Below, piece after piece: positions 32,812 to 42,308 of a DNA stretch of 64,000 nucleotides. The position numbers and the translations under genes were made by a program. The DNA lies in the NCBI RefSeq assembly GCF_004193775.1, contig NC_041006.1, positions 24,448,644 through 24,512,643 of the forward strand. The letters are read 5' to 3'. The DNA comes from Glycine soja. Its lineage: Eukaryota; Streptophyta; Magnoliopsida; Fabales; Fabaceae. Each line of letters opens with the position of its first letter. Within the stretch, counting starts at the first letter, position 1. The notes beneath the pieces are model-generated. The model did no database searches. It worked only from the letters and a program-made list of their open reading frames with translations, and had not been told where the DNA came from.

Positions 32812-33739
32812 TGCGGGGCGAAAAAGTCGCTAGCGCACTGATTCTGGTTGGCAATTAAAGGGAGAAGACCATTTTAGGTCATGGTTTCCTTTCCTTCTTT
32901 TTGTTCATTTGGTGACAATTCTGTATTGTTCAGATATTGTCCGGTCTAAAGACCTCTCTGCACATTTCTTCTGGTTTCTTTGACCAGGAGCTTTCTTCTC
33001 TTCCTTTTTTACTTTCTCCCATTCTTTGGTTTGGAATTTTCTTTCTTTTCTTTTTGCTTTCTCCCACTCTTTGATTGGGAATTTCCTTTCTTTTCTTTTT
33101 GCTTTCTCCCACTTTTTGATTGGGAATTTCCTTTCTTTTCTTTTTGCTTTCTCTTTGATTGGAAATTTTCCTTCTTTCCTTTTTTGCTTCCGAGGGTAAG
33201 GATTATAGTGAGGCATGATTTTGGATCAAGGTTTGTAGAATGGCTAGACATGATACATGTCGGGGTTTGGTTTGGCTCAAGGATAAAAGGGGTGCCCCAC
33301 ATTATTTCCATGACACAAATGCAAAAATGATGATTTGGAAACTTTATGCAAAACTGGTCATGCATGCACCTATGCGGACACTCAAGTGTCAAATTTTTAT
33401 GGTCATGTGATGCTAGGGCTCAGGATTCATTTCCTCTATTTTAGTCAACCCAATGTTTCCAAAATATGTTCTTTTATCCATTTGTGCATTCATCCAAGTC
33501 CATTTCGGGCGTCCGAGAAAATTTTCACAGCATTCACCTTTCAGGTGTATACACATTTTTTCAAAAACTAGTTATGATCAGTGAATTTTTTCAAAGAAAA
33601 GTTGGAAATCATCTCTTTTCAAAAGCATATCGGTTTTTCAGCTAAACAACTTATTTTTCTTTTTTCTCTCTTTTTTTTCTTCTTTTTTTTTATTTGTTTA
33701 TTTCTTTTTCTTGTTTGTTTTTTTTTTCTTCTCTTTTTT
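32812..33739. repeat. Pyrimidine-rich minisatellite and conserved block (element B)
   Basis: 33000-33190 carries about four units of about 45 bp with CTCCCACTCTTTGATTGGGA and TTTCCTTTCTTTTC; the units differ in length by small deletions. 33190-33600 matches A (11690-12150) and C (59760-60200). The frames rich in F, S and L here are composition artefacts. Confidence 0.7.
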
Positions 33740-34325
33740 TTTCATGAGATATTTTGCTATATACATGCATATCCAAGGTATCTTGCTACCTAAACATACA
33801 TATATATGTTTTGTAAGGTATTTTTGCTATATACATGCATATCCAAGGTATCTTTCTACCTAAACATACATATATATTTTGTGAAGTATTTTTTGTTTAC
33901 ATACATGCATATCTAAGGTATCTTTCTACCTAAACATACATATATATATTTTGTGAAGTGTTTTTTGTTTACATACATGCATATCTAAGGTATTTTTCTA
34001 CCTAAACATACATATATATATTTTGTGAAGTGTTTTTTTGTTTACATACATGCATATCTAAGGTATTTTCACTACCTAAACATACATATATATGTTTTGT
34101 AAGGTATGACTACCTTCCGAGCTTGCGCTTCTTTTATTTAAATTCCCAGGATCATGAGCAACTAGGTGCGTCCTACTATAAAAAATGATCAAATAGCAGG
34201 CAGAAATTTAAAAGGTACTAGGTTGCCTCCTAGTAGCGCTTCTTTAACGTCTTGAGTTGGACGCCTTATGACTTGTCGGTCACTGACCTAGTACTTTGCT
34301 TACCTTTGGCTTTGGACTTGGTCGC
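33740..34325. repeat. AT-rich tandem repeats of about 70 bp (element B)
   Basis: About five units between 33744 and 34106, each with ATACATGCATATC, AAGGTATC(T)T, CTACCTAAACATACATATAT. The core AGGTATCTTGCTACCT is a small hairpin (AGGTA/TACCT). 34110-34325 is spacer with no visible features. Element C has the same at 60330-60660. Confidence 0.8.
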
Positions 34326-35031
34326 CTATTGGTCGGCCATGTGGTGTAGGCAATACTCAAACCTTTTTGTGGATGAGCAGAGGTGAACTCTAGAGGTGAT
34401 GGCGGTGCGTCTATTGCCCGCTGCCGGCCATCGCCAGGCTACTGTGGTGTTTCGCCCTGCGCCTGCCTGGAGACGCAGAACTTCTTGATGAAAGCTCGAT
34501 TGGTAGGGGGGACCTGATGACCTTGCTGGGGGCAACAGGCACTCCCTAGAACTATGCCACGACGACATGAACTTGCTGGGGGGAACGGGCGCCCTGTAGG
34601 GCCGACCGAGGCCCGTAACCAGAGCTGGAAACCCCAGGGCCCTGTTGGACTTCTTCAGGTCCACTGGGTGTCTTTGTGGGTGTGATCCCTGCAAACAATA
34701 GATGGTATCAGAAATCAGTTGAACCATATGCATACTTACCCATGTCGGGACGACACAGACCAACTGATACTTTTGCAGGGGGAGATTGGCATTGCGGTCA
34801 CTGGGCAGAATGTTGCTAAGTAGCAATGTCATCTATATCTGTGTAAGAGTGGTCATGTTGGTGCGCATGATCCGCACTCGTCTCTTTGCAGCGGCACGGG
34901 TGAAATCTTGCCCTGGTATGCATAGTAGCTGTGTGATAGCCTCCCTCTCTGGTTGTGCTCGCACAGTTGGCCGTCCTCCAATATCCGGGGGTGGCCCAGG
35001 AACCGTTAAAAGGAAACTACTGGCCCCTTAA
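34326..35031 (-). pseudogene. Truncated accessory ORF of element B
   Basis: Matches the middle of the element A accessory ORF: on the minus strand AITQLLCIPGQDF, RVRIMRTNMTTLTQ, LLLSNILPSDRNANLPLQ and KSNRALGFPALVTGLG are readable. The N-terminal third, the leader intron and the internal promoter are missing; the sequence instead runs into the 24-bp minisatellite upstream. The Trp codon of the TQIW motif is TAG here (34833-34835, reverse), and the C-terminal third is frameshifted. Element C has the same stop at the same place, so the lesion is older than the split of B and C. Not functional. Confidence 0.75.
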
Positions 35032-35095
35032 CCGGAAGTGCAAGTCTCGGTTAAGCATTTAAGGGCAGAGGACCTTAAATTCTTTTAAGGTGTAG

Positions 35096-35545
35096 ATGTC
35101 GAGCACACTGAAAATGAGGACACGTAGCCCTCTAAAGGTGAGGGCGTGCAGCCCTCTCAAGGTGAGGAGGTGTAGTCCTCTGGAGGTGAGGGCGTGCAGC
35201 CCTCTGCTGGCGAGGACGTGTAGTCCTTTCAAGGTGAGGGCGTGTAGCCCTCTGACGGTGAGGGTAACTAGTACCCAAGGTGAGGACGTGTAGCCCTCTC
35301 AAGGCGAGGACATGTAGTCCTCTGGAGGTGAGGGCGTGCAACCCTCTGATGGTGAGGACGTGTAGTCCTCTCAAGGCGAGGACGTGTAGTCCTCTCAACG
35401 GTGAGGGTAACTAGTACCCAAGATGAGGGCGTGTAGCCCTCTCAAGGCGAGGACATGTAGTCCTCTGAAGGTGAGGGCGTGCAGCCCTCTGTTGGCGAGG
35501 ACGTGTAGTCCTCTAAAAGTGATAGGTACAAGTACCCAAGGGTCC
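35096..35545. repeat. 24-bp hairpin minisatellite of element B
   Basis: About 17 units. Each has a six-base arm, a five-base loop, the complementary six-base arm and a seven-base spacer. Main forms are GAGGAC/GTCCTC and GAGGGC/GCCCTC; a third form is GGGTA/TACCC with loop ACTAG. The unit is eight codons long and open in some frames of both strands (R-G-L-H-V-L type repeats on minus), but no start or conserved protein context supports coding. Confidence 0.93.
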
Positions 35546-36276
35546 ACCCTTATGAGAAAGCAAGAGATCGACTCATCGAGAGGGCTGGTCATCCCAAATC
35601 CACAAGATTTGGACATTAGATGTAGGAAATCTATGCAGTTAACATGATTTTTAGGGATGCAGATGCATGCAACCTTTGTCGTGAAATTTGGTAAATGCGG
35701 ACTTCATATGAAACAATGCAATGTAATGGAAAGTTGTACAATGACATTCTTTCCCTATTTTGTGATTTTGATTTTGATTTGATTTTTTTTGGAAAACATA
35801 GATTGACTGTCCTTTTGAAAGAGGTGATAATTCATGCGACCTTATCCTATCTTTTGCAAATCTCTCCGGGAACTCCCTCAAAGTGTATGTTCTTTTTGAT
35901 TTAGTCACTTGACCATTTTGGAGTGACGGCAATGGAGCCATTTGATGTTTAATCAATCCATCGAAATCCTAGGGTTTGTCCCCCCCTTTTTTGTTGAAAA
36001 CATCGATGGGTGAGAACTTTTGATCGGCCCCTATGTTAACTTGAGGCTCATGCACGGTGCCCCTCATTGCCCCAGTGTAAGGCTTTGAGGTACCAATCGT
36101 TGCCTTTCGTCATGACCTTGTAGGAGGGAACCTATTGGGTGAGAACTTCTAATCTGCCCCTAGGTTCGCTTGAGGTTTTTGCATGGTGCCTTTCGTTGCC
36201 CCAGTGTAGGGCTTAGAGGTACCAAGTGTTGTCTTGTTTTCACGACCTCGTAGTGAGGAAGAATGAAAGAAGCAGT
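35546..36276. other. Element B spacer with a 128-bp tandem duplication
   Basis: 35560-35780 is shared with element C (63035-63260). 36005-36132 and 36133-36260 are two diverged copies of a 128-bp unit (GGGTGAGAACTT, GCCCCTA, TTGCCCCAGTGTA, GAGGTACCAA). No gene. Confidence 0.6.
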
Positions 36277-37096
36277 TGATTCTTGCAAAAAGAATTTTCC
36301 AAGGACGAGAAATAGTTGAAGGATCTTTCAGTTGATGGATTAAGTCAAATGACTCCTATGTAGAAGCAAGATGTTTTGATGTCTTGATGATGCTAAAGGA
36401 TCAAGTGCTTCTAAGTTTTATTCAAGACTAGAATCCAAGAAAATCAAGATATATGATCAAGTTTGATCTCTTTAGAATCTTTAGGAAGAAGTTTCCAAAT
36501 TGAAACAAACAAAGGTTTGACCAAAGAATTCTATCATTTCAATTTGAGATTTGCTCTCTGGTAATCGATTACCAGTAGTTAAAAATATTTTAATTCAAAT
36601 TTTTAAAACCTGTAATCGATTACATAAGTCTTGTAATTGATTACCAGAGGGGATTTTCAGAAAATAATTTCCAAGAGACATATCTATTCAAATGTTTTAT
36701 GAACGGCCATTCAAATGTTTTAAAGAGAGTTTTTATTGCCCAAACAGTTTTATCCTCTCGAAAGATCAAGAGTTTTTATGAACTGAAATGTCTTATCCTC
36801 TCAAAAAGATTCCTTGGTCAACCACTTGCTTATTCAATAAGGAATTTTTGATTGATCTTCATTTTACAATCTACCTCTTTTACGAGAGACCTCTTCTTCT
36901 CTTCTTCTTACTTCTGAAAAGGGATTAAGAGACCGTGGGTCTCTTGTTGTAGAGGATTCCTGAACACAAGGGAAGGGTTATCCCTGTGTGCATTGTTAAT
37001 CCGAAAAGAGAGATTGATAGTTCAATTGGGGAATAGTCTTTGCATCTTAATTCAACCCCCCTTTTTCTTAAGGTAACTGAGGCCATTTGTCCAACA
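36277..37096 (-). mobile_element. Probable Ty1/copia-type solo LTR nested in element B
   Basis: On the minus strand it starts TGTTGGACAAATGGCCTCAG, followed by AAGAAAAAGGGGGGTTGAAT, and ends near GCAAGAATCA. It holds three near-palindromes of the TAATCGATTACC type (36560-36645). From memory this is the style of legume SIRE/Maximus-type copia LTRs. No internal coding sequence or primer site follows either end, hence solo LTR. The 5-base flanks (GCAGT and TCCTA) do not match, so the ends may be off or a flank changed. Confidence 0.5.
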
Positions 37097-37499
37097 TCCT
37101 ATTCTTGATAACTCACTTCTCTCTAAAAAGACAAAATGAGGTCACATGAACGTCTATATTTTTACTTGAAAACACAGTCAATCAAATGCCTTTTTATTTT
37201 TTATTTTGAAACTTATTTGTTTTGAACTTTGCTCGTTGTTTTACGGCACCCCCACCAACGTGCAAGATGAGTAATCTCTGATTGAACGGTCTTGGAAGTC
37301 AACACTCAGGAGCGCAGGTTGCTTGAGCAAACAGACCAATGGCTTACACCCACATTCCGGTGAAAGTTGAATAAGCAAACATGCGTTTGTGAGAGGATGA
37401 GGGACAAAGATATCAACTTTATCCATTTCATTTAACATTGTAGCTGTGGTTTACAATAATGGCATAAACTTGGAAACCCTGATGAGTCATTAGGGACAC
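37097..37499. other. Element B stretch without recognised features
   Basis: No convincing coding sequence on either strand. It lies where the protease and pol should be in element order, so it probably belongs to the deletion junction, but I cannot match it to any part of element A. Confidence 0.4.
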
Positions 37500-39381
37500 C
37501 TAACAACAGCTTTCAAAATTGCCCCATGTGTGGCATTTCTTGTCAATGTCGGGATTTACACGCAATTCTCCTCAAATTTCAGCCAGCCCGCATCAATTAG
37601 ACCTTGCACCTTATGCTTCAGAGCCCTACCATGCTCAATGGAACGCCCCGGGGCTTCTCCATGACAAGCACACGTTGCGTTTGAGTCGTATTCTCGGAGA
37701 AATGGAGGTTAATGAACCTTGGCTAGGGTTATGGCTACCATTGAATTATCAAGTAGATATGGGAGCAAGTCAGCATATGACAACGGAATTTGGGGTGAAC
37801 CCTACAGGCTTTTTGCTGCAAAATTCCTTTTTGTTGGTGTTTTTGTTTTTTTTTTTTTTTGGTTTGTGCTACAGGTGGTCTTCGTCATTGGAAGTGCGGT
37901 AGACAGACTTTGTGGTTGATTTAGGGATGGCCTTTGTGGATAACTGGGTGGTGGGTAAGGAGGAGGTTTGTTATTGGCTGAGTAATGACATTGTTGGGTT
38001 GGTGGGAAACTTGGCCGTATAGGAATGGTAGTCACAGCATGGGTTTCTCCCTCTTTCTCACCCTCTTCATTTGCCCCAGTTTTCTCAGTCGTCCTAGTAG
38101 GATGATCAAATTTGCCTCTTTTCGGATCCACTTCGATCTTTTTGCTGGTGAAGACCAAATCTGTAAAACTTGAAGGTGTGTAACCCACCATTTTTTCATA
38201 GTAGAACACCGGTCACGTGTCTACTATCATTGTGATAATCTCTTTCTCTGTTTTTGGGGGTACTACTTGGGCCGCCAGATCCCTCCACCTTTTGGGCGTG
38301 TTCTTTGAAAGATCCGTCCCCCTTTTTGCAAATGTTCTGTAGTTGCATCCTATCCAGAACCATATCAAAATTGTACTAATACTGCCTAACAAAGGCAACC
38401 ATTAGGTCCTTCCAAGAATGGACTCGGGAAGGTTCCAAGTTAGTGTACCAGGTAACAGCTACCCCAGTAAGACTTTCATGGAAGGAATGTATCAACAATT
38501 CCTCATCTTTTGCGTATTCCCCCATCTTCTGACAATACATCTTTAGATGGTTCTTGGGACAAGTAGTCCCCTTGTACTTGTCAAAGTCCAGCACCTTGAA
38601 CTTGGGAGGGGTGATGATATTGGGTACTAGGAACAACTCTTTTAGGTTAGCAAAGGCATAATCTTCACCTCCTTCAATGGCCCTGAGCCTTTCCTCTAGA
38701 TGATCCAACTTTCCCATTCCTGCCGTAGTCATGAGGGTTTTTAACCGCTGTGGAACGTAAGGGTTGTGGTTGTGGATGATATTGAGGGCCCTCCAAAGTG
38801 TTTTGCAGGGGTATACCACCAACTGCTTGCCCTTCAGCAGCATATCCGAGGCAAGGCTCGAAGTTGGCTAGATCGTGGTGGGGAATTTCATGTGTCTCCT
38901 CCATGGGTCGAGAGACATGTGCATGATCAGATTGAGGTTGTTGGCTCTTAATGAGTATGGGAGTGGAGTTATTGACATCCTCATTGGGAATGTACACCAC
39001 ATTGGGTGGTGTATAGTTTGGGAGGCAAACCATATGGCGGGAAGGCGTGCTTGTTTTGAATTTGCACATCATGGGGTCATCCGTACTTCCCAAATCTTTG
39101 CCTACCATATTTGAGGTTGGATGATTCATTTGCTTGAGGCCAGATGGGAGCATCGGGTTCACCTTAGCGACAGCGCTAGTAGCGGCAACTATAACCGCAT
39201 TGGTTTCCATTATCTTCTTCATGCTCATCATGGCCTCCATCATTCTGGCCATTTGCTCTTTCGTGGCCTCCATGTCGGCCTTCATCTTCTCTTGCACCTC
39301 CTCTGCTTCACCCATTACTCTAGCTCTAGCACGAGTTCGGTAAGGGTGCCGTAAAGCGTGTCCTTTTCTTTTTGATAACAA
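37500..39381 (-). pseudogene. gag: gag of element B (multiply broken)
   Basis: Starts with MLSKRKGHALRHPYRTRARA at 39381 and follows gag of element A: coiled coil (KADMEATKEQMARMMEAMM), core motifs FDKYKGTTCPKNHLKMYCQK and TWYTNLEPSRVHSWKDL, then YYEKMVGYTPSSFTDLVF. The reading changes frame near 38750 and 38385 and meets an in-frame TGA at about 38213. Beyond the last long frame (37802) the C-terminal region is still recognisable, with frame changes, down to about 37500 (KHKVQGLIDAGWLKFEEN). No protease follows. The plus-strand frame at 37519-37902 is an antisense shadow of this region. With this gag the element cannot make its own particle. Confidence 0.8.
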
Positions 39382-40460
39382 TGATTAAGTTCATTTTATT
39401 TTATTTTATTTTATTTTTCAACGAAAGAATGCAATGAGCAATGCAACCAATGAAAAGCATGGATGTATACGAATGATGTACAGTTGAAGTATTGCAAATT
39501 TTTACGCAGGATATGGGGTTGAATCAATTTAGATTTTCAACATGGTCCATGACATCTTTGTCAAGGTGAAACTGGAAGTAACAAGGACATAAACAATCCT
39601 AAATATGTTTGGCAGTAGACGAAGCAGTGATGTGACTCGATTCATCTTTTGCCCCAATTTTGCAAGACGGTTACTTCCATATTTCAACTTGACTTGATGA
39701 ACCTTTTTGTAAAAGCATGAGCTTGGTTCAACCCCGTAATCCAAGGAATGGCAATTCTGATCGCCAATACTTCAACAACATCTCATAGGGATGAATGACT
39801 CGGGCATACTTTAAGCTATGCATGGAAAATGTAATTATGAAATTGAGATGCCCGAAGAAACATCCTTTCTTAGTTAAACATGCATTAGGTACCATGTTCA
39901 ATCATTTTGTTTTTAAGTGAAATGGGTTTATGATCCCAACATGGTTGGCTCATGGTACCGAATATATGCAACTAAGAATGCAGCGTGAGTTTTCGTACTT
40001 CCCTTTTTTTTTGTTTTTGTTTTGTAGAGGAAAATACAAGGATCATGTATGAGCAAACAAAAAGTATGTTGAACGCATATGATGATGCAATGACTCATGC
40101 AAAATGTGAGGCTGGAATATGATAACGGACAAATGCAGGAACGATATGTTCATTATGATATTATGAAGAGATGCTTATGCGATGCATGATACGAATGCAT
40201 TTTACGGACACGAGAGCCCGGAAAATTATCTCTTCTTACTTGCGCATTTGGGGGCGCAGTGCCCCATGTGTACAATTAAGAAGGTGATATGGACCTTCCG
40301 GCTTCCCGTGACAAAGGACGAGACCAACATACAATGCATGCTAGAGATAAAATGTGGGAGTGACTTGATTCGCACTGATTTTTGGAGTAAAAACGTGGGA
40401 TAAACTCATTTTTTTCAAAAAGTTATAACTAGTCAAGATCTGAGCGACAATACAAACTTC
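39382..40460. other. Spacer between gag and ORF1 of element B
   Basis: About 1.1 kb, against about 175 bp in element A. It contains 40140-40403, a diverged copy of the sequence upstream of ORF1 (41493-41745); the open frame at 40182-40403 is part of that repeat and has a twin in C (63580-63801). A TTTTA microsatellite is at 39390-39417. Confidence 0.55.
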
Positions 40461-41441
40461 CTAGCGGTTTCTAATCATATGGTCCATTAAGTCTATCATA
40501 TGCTGACAATAGCTGAGAAGTCCGTGGATCTCCTCGGGGGCGGAGTAGGTGTCCGCCACTGCTTTGGCCTTGGCTAGCAATCGGGGAAGTTCTTGACTCC
40601 TGTTCAAAGTAAGAGCAAATCAGTCCGTCCACATTGTTGCCTCTTGGTGCAATGAATCAATTACCCTTTCCCTTTTCGACGCACGAGCGGTGACCTTGTA
40701 GCGGATAGACGGGCCTACCTTCTTGGAGAAAAAAGGTGTGAAACCAGCCACACATAGAGAGCCAGTGCACAACAAACAATTCTTGCGCTGCTCTTTTCAC
40801 ATCCCCGGTCGAACGTGTCATACATGGCCAAAATGGCGACGACCGGGCTTTCCTTGCCATGATGAAAGGCGAGGAAAGCGTCAATCGCTGCTAGGTCCAC
40901 TAACCCTTCCATATTCGGAAAGAGGACAACTCCAAAGATAAAAAACGCCAAGATGTCAATAAAAGAAAGCCCATTCGCCTTGATTTTCCAAGGCCTTTGC
41001 CCTTTCCTCCAAACACTTCCTTGGTACTCCGACTACTCCATTTCTGTTTTGCTTTAGACATTCCAACTCTTGTGCTGAGATTTTCACTACCTTGGCAACT
41101 CTTGTCGTGGAGGGATAGAACCCAAAGAAAAGATATGGCTTCCTTCCTCCCAGTTGGCATCCCAGGATTTCTTCCAACTCTTTCACAGTCGGCACTAGCT
41201 GGGAGTCCTCAAATGTGAAGCACCTTAGGGGCTGGTCATAATACTGGGAAAGGGATGCAATCGGTTCCATGGAGACTTCTACCCTAGCTAGGTCCCAAAT
41301 CTTACCATAGGCTTTGCGGAAGGCTTACCGTTGAAGTTGACCCATTAATTGCCCCAACTCTCCTAAACTAGTGACCTCTAAGCTCTTGATTTTGACTTGA
41401 TAGAACCTCTTTTTAAGCGAAGGCTTTTGACTTGATCCCAT
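40461..41441 (-). pseudogene. ORF1 of element B (frameshifted)
   Basis: From a minus-strand ATG at 41441 (MGSSQKPSLKKRFYQVKIKS) through an early stop, then the conserved middle (MEPIASLSQYYDQPLRCFTF, EELEEILG-like LVPTVKELEEILGC, AFHHGKESPVVAIL) to the tail that also ends ORF1 of element A, with its TAG at 40461-40463. The length, about 325 codons before lesions, fits the extra ORF upstream of gag in Ogre elements. The W-, F- and L-rich middle resembles the plant-mobile-domain-like region common in legume repeats, a resemblance I recall rather than can test. There is a frameshift near 40953 and at least one more before the tail. Confidence 0.65.
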
Positions 41442-42288
41442 GTTTTACTAAAGTGAAATAAAATCTAGTGCGAATCAAAACTCTGACATCTATCATGGGT
41501 GGAATGGATGAATGCATGAAGAAATGCATATGACACAGATGCAATTTACGAATACGGGAGCCCGAGAAACTGTCTCCTTCTTAGATACAACGTCTAGGGG
41601 TAGCAAAGTGCCCCAACGTATGTATTTAAAACGGTGACACGGACCCTTCGTTGGTTTGTTTACAGAGGGGATCAAGACAGAACCCATGTGCGATGCATAT
41701 GCGAAAGGCGCAACACGGGAATGTACATAGTATGACAATACTCACTGAATATAAGTAAAAGGGTATATGACACTTATGCATGGCAGTGTGAAAAATGGCA
41801 CGCAGCGTGTTTGCTCCGTGCCCCTATTTAAGGGACATATAAGGGAGAGAGCTAACTAGGATTTTAGTAATAACCCCCAAGGTAGTCATATCTCTTTTGA
41901 TAGTTTCTAGAGGTATCATTCTCTTCGAAAAACATATTGCAGCAGTAGGGACTACTAGCAACAATAAGTTTTCAAAGAAAAAAGCTCTAGATGAGGGTTC
42001 ACTGTAATCAAGCAAGTCGGAGACCTAGCATGGCCACAGATTCACCTCCGCTCCTTATGTTCCCATGAACCCGGGTATAGGGCCCTTTTTCACTCACAGT
42101 GTGTGCAAATAGTGTTGGTGTTTGTGTGCATCAAATGAATAAATATTTACCCCATGCATACATTTTAAAACGCACTAAAAGCAACAAAGAGTTTATATAC
42201 ATAAGAACATAATGAAGGAAAACCAACAAAGGGATAAGTCACGGTAAAACATTGCACAAGATTAAATGGCCTAACTCTCTAAAAAAAG
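41442..42288 (-). other. 5' leader of element B
   Basis: Non-coding. It begins after the primer site and includes 41493-41745, which is similar to the spacer after ORF1 (GAATACGGGAGCCCGAGAAA against GGACACGAGAGCCCGGAAAA). Confidence 0.6.
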
Positions 42289-42306
42289 TCCCCAGCGGAG
42301 TCGCCA
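42289..42306 (-). other. Primer binding site of element B
   Basis: Minus strand TGGCGACTCCGCTGGGGA, two bases inside the 5' LTR end. It fits the 3' end of a plant tRNA-Arg with a few mismatches, the primer I recall for Ogre elements. Confidence 0.85.
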
Positions 42307-42308
42307 AC

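Noticed and set aside
35096..35647. Repetitive peptides (RGLHVLAL, RACSPLKA types) from the 24-bp array as a secreted or antifreeze-like protein
   Set aside because: No signal peptide or fixed start, several frames open on both strands, unit length a multiple of three makes this inevitable. Hairpin pairing explains the conservation better.
37519..37902. 127-aa plus-strand frame as a host gene fragment
   Set aside because: Antisense to the gag C-terminus of element B, which can be read on the minus strand through the same stretch.
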